Below are positions 57,498 through 64,000 of a stretch of DNA of 64,000 nt, in pieces. Location of the stretch: NCBI RefSeq assembly GCF_033439725.1, contig NW_026944384.1:2790001-2854000 (forward strand), given 5' to 3'. The notes beneath the pieces are model-generated. The model searched no databases and was not told the origin of the DNA. It was given only the letters and a program-made list of their open reading frames with translations. This DNA is from Neurospora tetraspora (taxonomy: Eukaryota > Ascomycota > Sordariomycetes > Sordariales > Sordariaceae). The position numbers and the translations under genes were made by a program. Numbering within the stretch: the stretch's first letter is position 1; each line of letters opens with the position of its first letter.

Positions 57498-58249
57498 ATG
57501 ACGCTCGTATGCCAGCTCCTGGGCCTGACCTCTCTAGCCTTCCTCCTCTTCGCCACCATTGTAGCAGCCGAGTTCACCAACTCCTTCACGAATCTCAGCT
57601 ACGGCTCAACCGTCCGATTAACCTGGGACGCCACCACCGCCCCCATACCGCCCGAGTCCTACCCACTGTTCATCACCGCACAGCTCATCGACAAAGGCGA
57701 GAATGACGGTGGCGATGGGAACGGCGGAACTGTGACAGCATACAGGATGAATATTACGGCGGCAGTCGATTTCTCCTCAAACAACACATTCGAATGGGCT
57801 GGGATCCCATCACCCCTTCGCTGGTTACGCGAGGGACTTTACCAGGTTGAACTCCACGAGTCTGCGGATGGGACGCCCTTGGCGAACTCTCCGTTCTTCA
57901 CAGTTGGTCAACCACCGTATGCTAGTGGGACGGAGGGGGGCAAGCCTTCGACTTCTTCTGAGGATGAGGTACGTTTTCTTTTTCTTCGACTAGCGCCATA
58001 TCGAAGAGGGAATGGTGCTGACTGGGATTTTCCGTGGAGCAGCCAACCCCTCCTGATGACCAAGATAATAAAAATCGCTCGGGGGTTAACAAACGGCTTG
58101 CTTTTGGACTCGGTTTTGCGATTGGTATCCCATCGGTCGTTGGGTTATCATTGGTGAGCTGGTGTTTGTTGAAGCGACGGAAGAGGGTATTGGACGAGAA
58201 AGGGGAAGAGGAGAGGAGATTGAGGAGGCGTGACTTTGTCATCCACTGA
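57498..58249 (+). CDS. KRE9/KNH1-like type I membrane protein
   Basis: Two exons, 57498-57968 and 58043-58249, give 225 residues. The intron (GTACGT...GAGCAG, phase 0) falls between SSEDE and PTPPDD. A signal peptide is clear (MTLVCQLLGLTSLAFLLFAT, then IVAAEF). The luminal or extracellular part has FTNLSYGSTVRLTWD, YRMNITAAVD and PLRWLREGLYQVELHES, the pattern of fungal KRE9/KNH1-like cell-surface modules. There are several N-glycosylation sequons (NLS, NIT, NNT). A membrane segment (LAFGLGFAIGIPSVVGLSLV, then SWCLL) and a short basic cytoplasmic tail follow. The usual GPI signal of this family is replaced by a true transmembrane anchor. Exact role unknown; cell-wall glucan assembly is the family's theme. 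Confidence 0.75.
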
Positions 58250-58592
58250 GCGCAAGGACAGGTCCAAGATTCAAGTCATTATCATTATAGCCCTTGCCAC
58301 TAGGCTGCTAATTATGTTAGCATGCGCCTGGTCGGACTTGAGATCAGGGCTCATTGAAACATACCGTAAAGCTTGTGGTAGTTAAAACCACCATCGTCAT
58401 CCAATTCTGAGCTCGACCGAAGGTTGTATCTGGATGGGCGTGTTCCCAGTGCCGGAATTAAACCCTTCAGCACTGCAGCATCTTCTTCTTCCGCTGATTT
58501 TCCCTTGACCCACAAAGTAGGCCGCCTTCTCCCTCATCTTCCCTTCCCCATCCCCATCTTTTGTTCTGCCCTGGTTGTTTCGTTGCCGCGAC
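58250..58592. other. Convergent 3' regions
   Basis: Short spacer between convergent genes; nothing recognisable. Confidence 0.4.
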
Positions 58593-59513
58593 CTATCCAG
58601 ACAGCATGTTCTGAATACGCTTCTTATTCTCTTGCTTCATCTTCCTCTTCATAATATGGCTATACGCGCTGCCCATATCACCTGTTGTCCCAAGTTGATA
58701 CTGTAATGAATCCCCTTTGTCCACCCTCTCCCTCCAAAACGCCCTCCACGTCCTCACCATGGTCGCCGAGTCCGCCGAAATTCCCTCCTCAATAGCCGTG
58801 GCCTCCTCGACGTCCATGGCATCTTGGCCCGCCGACTCCCAGTCGTGCAGACCGGTGTAGGCCATGTCTTGAGGGACCGAGGCGCGCAGGGCGGCGGATG
58901 TGAGGGTCAGCCTTTTTGATGACGTGGGGGTGTCGTGGGAAGGCGGATCGGGATCGTCGCGTGGCCAGGGTCCGTACAGAGCGGACATGCGGATGTGTTC
59001 CTTGTGCGGGTATTCGGGGGCGTTGAAGGCTTCGAGGATAAAGGTCTTGGTTACGAAGGCGGTCGGGTCTCGCTCGGGCAGAGTTGGAAGTTTGGATGAG
59101 GACGGGGATAGCGGCAGCTGTTGTGGATTGAGATCTGTTTGCCCGGACTTGGAGTTTGAATTCGTGATAGTGCCAGTAGTAACGGCGCTGGGCAATGAGA
59201 CGGCTGACGATGTATCTATGGGTGGTGGCAGTCGGATGGAGTCGGGGACGCGAGGGTCGAATAAGTTTCGAGCGAGGACATCGAACTGAAGAGGACTCCT
59301 TCGAACGATGCTGGCAGCCGCGTTCTGGGATGATGCTATGGAGATGAAGGAGGAAGAGTCGTAGAGCTGCTTGAACATCTCAATGTTGCCATGTTGGCTC
59401 AGGGCGCGGAGGACAGCGCGCCGCTCCGACAGACTGGTTGGTGCTGGCTTGACTCGGATGTAGAGGGTTCGGATCCTTGCTGGGCCGGCTGGGAAACGGA
59501 ATGCTTGGGACAT
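58593..59513 (-). CDS. Conserved-looking protein of unknown function
   Basis: A single-exon protein of 306 residues. The ATG at 59513 (MSQAFRFPAG) is preferred because the sequence before it, although open to 59717, is low-complexity. The N-terminal 100 residues look like a folded unit: RIRTLYIRVKPAPTSLSERR, AVLRALSQHGNIEMFKQL, then FISIASSQNAA and RRSPLQFDVLARN. The order of strand, helix (SERRAVLRALSQHG) and strand recalls an RRM-like fold, but the RNP aromatic motifs are not clear, so this is only a suggestion. The middle is Ser/Pro-rich. The C-terminus (RTWRAFWRERVDKGDSLQYQ and KRKMKQENKKRIQNML) is helical and basic. I do not recognise the family. Confidence 0.7.
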   Translation of the reverse strand: MSQAFRFPAGPARIRTLYIRVKPAPTSLSERRAVLRALSQHGNIEMFKQLYDSSSFISIASSQNAAASIVRRSPLQFDVLARNLFDPRVPDSIRLPPPIDTSSAVSLPSAVTTGTITNSNSKSGQTDLNPQQLPLSPSSSKLPTLPERDPTAFVTKTFILEAFNAPEYPHKEHIRMSALYGPWPRDDPDPPSHDTPTSSKRLTLTSAALRASVPQDMAYTGLHDWESAGQDAMDVEEATAIEEGISADSATMVRTWRAFWRERVDKGDSLQYQLGTTGDMGSAYSHIMKRKMKQENKKRIQNMLSG

Positions 59514-60033
59514 GATCGTGTTGTTGTTGTTGCCGCCGTCGTCGATATGATATAAGAGGTACGTACCCGCCGTTGACTGAGTCAGTGTTCCTGGACAATC
59601 CCAGTCCGTGATGTGGTCAATTGCGGGTTCGGTGGAATTCGTGGTGGGGAGAAGTGGGCAACTTTTGGAGAGAGAGTGCGGAGGAGCCCCACCTTCAGTT
59701 TGGGCGTTGTCCCTCACCGTGCTTACCGAGGTGAGGGTATACCCACTCTCAACGTCCTTGAATCATCCCATTGGTTGTTTTCTTGTCTTCCTCTACAGTT
59801 CACCCCTGGTTTGATTGTTAGCGCGGGACTTCACTACGCATTCTTTGCAACTCAACCACCATTCCACCAAATTTCATGCAAGAAGTTGGTATCAACCAGA
59901 TTCGTTTTGACCGCTTTATACACTCTGTCCAATTTTCCGTTTCGAATGTGGTTGTCCCGTTGTTTTTCTGTGTCCTTTTGCAGACCCCTGTCTCAAGAAC
60001 CGCGCTAACAATCAAACCAGCATTGAACTGTAC
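59514..60033. other. Promoter of the 59513 gene and 3' region of the BTB gene
   Basis: Contains the upstream region of one minus-strand gene and the 3' UTR of another. No gene is seen. Confidence 0.4.
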
Positions 60034-62727
60034 TTACACACTCGTCTGTTCCTTAGTTCGGAGTGCTTTAACAATACCCCGACTTGGATGCTCACCGTTC
60101 CGCCAGATGAGCAAGATGCATATACTCAACACCAAATGAACCAGCATAACACTCGCTAACCCAGCCTGTAACTTGCACACCCCATCCCCGACATCAACTT
60201 CCCTATCACGAGCCCGGCGGAAACATGGAGAAACCTCCGCAACCCCGGAAATACTCCCCAAGACCAGTTGAGCAAACGTCGATGCCAGGAAAACTTCCCT
60301 GCATCCCTTCGCCATGTACCACGCTTCCACGATGCACAAAAGAGCGCAGACCAGTGCGTGTGCCTTCAGTTCAACCAGATCGTTGTGATCCTTAGCCCAG
60401 ATCACCGGTTCCATCACGATCATTGAGATTGAGGCCATATGCTGAAATGGTCAGTCACAACAAGTCTTCCTTATCAGTGTGAGCAGCCCGGGGCATAAAA
60501 ACTTACCCATAGAGTCACACACGACCACCAGAGCAGGTCCTTCTGTTTCCAGATAGCCTGAAGGCCCCTTCTCACGAAGCTCTCGCGTCCCGGGCGTGCT
60601 GCCCGGCATCCCCAGCTGGCTTTCTCCGGGTTTGCTACTGACGGATGCACATCGTGCTTTGTGGTCAGCAATACCCAAAAAAGAGATCCGACGAACAGCA
60701 ACTCAAAAACCCCAAGGCCGACCTCTTCTCTGCACGGTCTGGTCTTGACATCAACCTCCCCGTGGGCGGCCTTGTCAAAACAGTGCTTAGCCCACAGGAA
60801 CGACCCACACGCTTTTGGTATTCCAAGCAGCATCGTTAACCCCATCAACCACTCCCATCCCAGGTACCTGTACCACGCCGCTAAAGGCGCCTGGACGGCG
60901 AAAACTATTCCGAGAATTTTGCCATAGAGCTCAATCAGGTGATGCGTATCCTGGGCAAAACTGTCCGCGGCAAAGAAAAGTATGAGGACTGGGGCCAACC
61001 ACTAGAGGAACAGATATTCGTCACATTAGTCTTTCTTCTCTATGGCGCGGCCAGTCAGAAGATAGATGCAAGCAAGGACTCACCCAGAGGACATATGCCC
61101 AAAACAAGACAACGGCTTTCGACAGACGAAAGAAAATATCCCACCTCTCTTCGGCGGTTAGAGACCTGGTCGAGGACTGGCCTGTCATCGTGTTCGTGGC
61201 CGGATTCGGTGCTATTGACCCAGTAACCTCCCCAGACGAGCCGTGCCACTTCAGAGATTGTATGTGGACGCAGTCTACATGACCCGGCATTTCCTTACTG
61301 CAATCTTGTTCCCAATGAAACAAGGGATATCGACGCGGGTCCGCCGACCCCGCCCGGCTCCCGACCCTGTCAAACATCTTCCAGAACGCGGCCGTCTCTA
61401 AATCGCCTTCCTCGTAATCGATAACAGAAGGATCGAATCGGTCGTCGTCAAGGGGTAGGCGCTTCTTGAATCTCAGCCAAGCAACCCACGCGCTCAAGAA
61501 CCGATGAGCTTCGCTCCCCACGGGAAACACCTCGTACAGCAGGTTCCTGAGCTCGTCCTTGTACCCGTCCGTAAGCACGTCAACGTGCTGGATGAAGTGG
61601 GCGAGGGCAAACAGCCTGTACTCTCGCGACAGGATGCGGTATCCGAACATATAAGCGGCTGCTGCTTCTAGGGGCGCGTTGGGGTCGCTGATGACGGCGT
61701 TGGCACTGTTTTCGCTGGTGGTGACACCCTTGGAACCTTGTCCAGTGCCGCTGCTGCTGCTGCTGCTGTTCCTGGCGCAGAACCATCCCGTGACCGTCGA
61801 CGACAAACTTCTCCCGTCTCCGTAGCAGTTGCCGCGGAGTAGGTCTTCATCCTCGGGGCCGCCGCCATGGCGGGCATCGTCTCCTTCTTCTTCTTCTTCA
61901 GCGATGACGTCAAATCGCCTATGCCAGTGGTGGCAGCCGACTTCGATATGATCGGAGAGGGACATGCAAAGAGGGGGCTTGGGCAGTCCGTAGGGTCCGT
62001 AGGTCTCGTATGAGAGGTATTCCCCTTCCCCTTCCCCAGCAGCAGCCGACTCTGATGACGACTCCGAGGCAGACTCACTGGACTCCTCCAGCCTTGAAGG
62101 CCTACACCGGTGATCGTGCTGGAACTCGTAAACAGGAGAGAGCTTGCACCCGCTGCAAACGTACAGCCAGACGGCCCAGCGGTAAAAGTCATCTGGGTCG
62201 TCGACGTCGTCGTCAAAGACAAAGTGGCCTGTTTCGGCCTCGATGAAGACATCGCGGTTACGTGGGCTGAGGGCGGTGCTGAAGTATTCTGAGTATTCGC
62301 AGAGGAGCCGTTTGTGGAGGAAGAAAACTTTTGTTGGCCTTGAGGTTGTTGTTGTTGTTGTTGCCGGGCCTGAATATTGTCCCTGTTGTTGCTGCTGCTG
62401 TCCATGTCCGCCTCCACCGCTCCCGCCGCCGCCAACGGTAATTTTGATCCTCTCGCAGAGGGTTCTGCGGACCATGGGATCCGATTCGCACGGGATAACC
62501 CCAGAATAAACACGACAAGGACGGTTAAAGGTCGGCCACACAATTTCCACAGGCCCCTGGGGCTCGGAGGCGTCCTCCGCTGACTCTGAGATAGGGTCCT
62601 CTTCTGCTGAGATATCGTTCTCCGCTGAAGGAGTGTCCTCAGATGAGGGAGTGTCCGTTGTCCCCCCATCATTGAGTCTGCCTCTTTTCCTCCTCGAGAG
62701 TTTTTTTAGGATCTCCTTCGTCCTCAT
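60034..62727 (-). CDS. BTB/POZ-like protein with C-terminal multi-pass membrane region
   Basis: Three exons on the minus strand, 62727-61084, 61001-60507 and 60441-60034, give about 848 residues; both introns are GT-AG (GTGAGT...CTAG, GTAAGT...CAG) in phase 0. The N-terminus is basic (MRTKEILKKLSRRKRGR), then acidic. A BTB-like segment reads KVFFLHKRLLCEYSEYFSTA, then VFIEAETGHFVFDDDVDD and FYRWAVWLYVCSG. The later part, YMFGYRILSREYRLFALAHF, is the helical BTB follow-on. The end of exon 1 (SKAVVLFWAYVLW) continues into exon 2 (WLAPVLILFFAADSF) as one hydrophobic stretch, which supports the splice. About six further hydrophobic segments follow. The combination is unusual and the function unknown. 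Two adjacent genes cannot be ruled out, but the splice frame and the joined membrane helix argue for one. Confidence 0.68.
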
Positions 62728-63202
62728 CGTGTTAGTCAAAGGTGAGCGAGAAGTTTTGGAACAATAATTATTTGGATGGCGGCTTGGTTGGGCCAAAGAT
62801 CGATAAACAATTTCTTGGGGAATAACGGCTTTGGAAGATACCGACAACTTACCTTTTGAAGCCCTGCTCTTCTATCGTCTCCAATAGTTCACGAACTCTT
62901 TCCATTCGCATGGCATACCAAATCTGGCATTCGGTCTGTACATACCCCTGTGCCAGTACGATCGATGTGGTAGCGATCTAGTCTACTGTGTATGCCATGG
63001 TGCACTGCAGCACACACACACACAGTATATTTCCGATGGTGTTTCTTAAATTTGAAGATGCACTCATGCAGATGGGTAGGGGTTTATTCCATAGACCGGT
63101 CGGTCGTCGATGATGATCACGACGATGGAAGCGCCTTGGAATTTGATTTTGGGCTTCTTTTCGCCGTGTGTCTGCCTTGCCCCTCCAGCTTACTGCCCTG
63201 CC
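62728..63202. other. Upstream region of the BTB-membrane gene
   Basis: On the minus strand an AAAAG/GTAAGT donor near 62852 suggests a 5' UTR intron of the downstream gene. The frame is also open upstream of the ATG but starts without an ATG. A CA microsatellite lies near 63012-63025. Confidence 0.35.
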
Positions 63203-63939
63203 TCAACCTGCATCAGCACCAATCAGGCAGACCACTCGGATCGTTATTGCCGTGAGGGCGTGAGGGACTGTTTCAGCTCTCCTCGAGCGCAGTCTTCTTA
63301 TTCCTCCATTGGTTAGGTTCCATGCATTTTGACAGCCTTGAATCTTGATATCTTCAACAAATGGTTCATTATTTTCAATACAGCCTCCAAGAGATCTGTA
63401 ATAGCGTAGCAGTTCGCAATGTTTACTGATCTGGACAAAGATGGTAACTGCCAAGACCAAACAGATGGCTACAAGCAGCTTTGGGCGACTTCCAAGACAA
63501 TTCCTCTCACATGGTTTCTCAGAGGTATTCTGACAAGGTAATGTAGTATTCACGCTTTAAGAATTGGACTGGATCCGGATACTTGCGAGCGGTTTTCCCA
63601 ACAGCGTCAAGAAAAGGAAAAGGGCATCAGAAGGATCGTCGTGCTCAGCATTACCTGAACAAAATCATCAACGTCAAAAAGCCCACGGAAAATGCCGCCT
63701 CTCTCCCCATGCATACCTACACCAACCACGATGTAGATATACCAACGATCCACGCGGGGTAAAATAAGCCCTCTGGTGCGAAGCTCTTTGTCATCGAGAG
63801 CTGAGCCCTGAAGTTGACAAAAAGGGGGGAAGCTACGTATCCATTTGTGCGTAACAAAATCCAAACAAGGCCGCGGAAAGCCCGAACGAGGAACAAAGAA
63901 GCTCTCTTCAGGAAGTTGAGGACTCCCAGAAAGGTTCAT
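63203..63939 (-). CDS. Possible partial gene at right edge with one membrane segment
   Basis: Two minus-strand frames can be joined by a GT-AG intron (63654-63530, GTAATG donor, TTGTCAG acceptor) in phase 0. The upstream exon ends with GLFDVDDFVQ. The downstream exon starts NTSEKPCERNCLGSRPK and has one hydrophobic segment, LLVAICLVLAVTIFVQI. No family is recognised. The true start may lie outside the window, and the frame could be chance. Low confidence. Confidence 0.25.
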
Positions 63940-64000
63940 CGCCAGACGGAAATCAACGGCTCCCCCCCCCGTCTCGCCTACATCGCCCGTCTGGCCCGTC

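Noticed and set aside
61668-62672. 334-codon frame on the same strand as the BTB gene
   Set aside because: It is a shifted frame of the BTB exon, rich in Ser/Thr/Arg/Pro; the BTB frame is longer and has recognisable motifs.

Overview
The window is nuclear DNA of a filamentous ascomycete, most likely of the order Sordariales (Neurospora/Sordaria type). The reasons are short GT-AG introns of about 55-130 bases with CTRAC-like branch sites, C-rich third codon positions, long CT/CA-rich leaders, and genes that match fungal mitochondrial, kinetochore and ribosome-assembly families. No bacterial, plasmid or viral segment was seen. Family assignments come from recognising motifs by eye; no database search was run.

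Layout. 1-2257 has no gene I can support. 2258-5667 encodes a C2/EF-hand phosphatidylserine decarboxylase of the PSD2 type. 6073-7008 (minus) is a Sim4/COMA kinetochore subunit of the Fta4 type. 7615-10199 is a PPR-like mitochondrial protein, probably the complex I assembly factor CIA84. 10832-11827 (minus) is mitoribosomal protein bS18m, and it diverges from IMP3 (12451-13255), a U3 snoRNP protein. 14076-18857 is a very long MFS transporter whose reading frame is broken by exactly two TAG codons. 19442-20341 is a dual-specificity-like phosphatase. 22366-22827 is a small, very basic protein, and 23579-25687 (minus) is a long disordered protein. 28419-29640 is ALA dehydratase for haem synthesis.

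29.6-38.1 kb is the accessory part. It holds an acyltransferase-3 membrane enzyme (32802-34958), a broken SKP1-like fragment, long homopolymers, an old diverged duplication, and a four-copy tandem array (36512-37760) with an invariant 29-base core. From 38 kb on, dense housekeeping genes resume. These are a PPR protein, the splicing factor Cwf18, a zinc-knuckle SR-like protein that appears to use an AT-AC intron, an R3H-SUZ protein, eIF3f, UTP25, mitoribosomal bL17m, MIC12 of the MICOS complex, a KRE9-like type I membrane protein, an unrecognised conserved protein, and a BTB-like protein fused to a polytopic membrane region. A possible partial gene lies at the right edge.

Many neighbours are divergent pairs sharing one promoter region (Fta4/CIA84, bS18m/IMP3, PPR/Cwf18, zinc knuckle/R3H, eIF3f/UTP25, bL17m/MIC12). 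Several serve mitochondria (CIA84, bS18m, PPR, bL17m, MIC12) or ribosome and mRNA processing (IMP3, UTP25, Cwf18, eIF3f).

The two observations most worth testing are these. First, the MFS gene's two TAG codons sit in the context favoured by the sexual-stage A-to-I mRNA editing known from Sordariomycetes. Second, the zinc-knuckle gene's frame and its CX2CX4HX4C motif are restored only by an intron with an AT donor.
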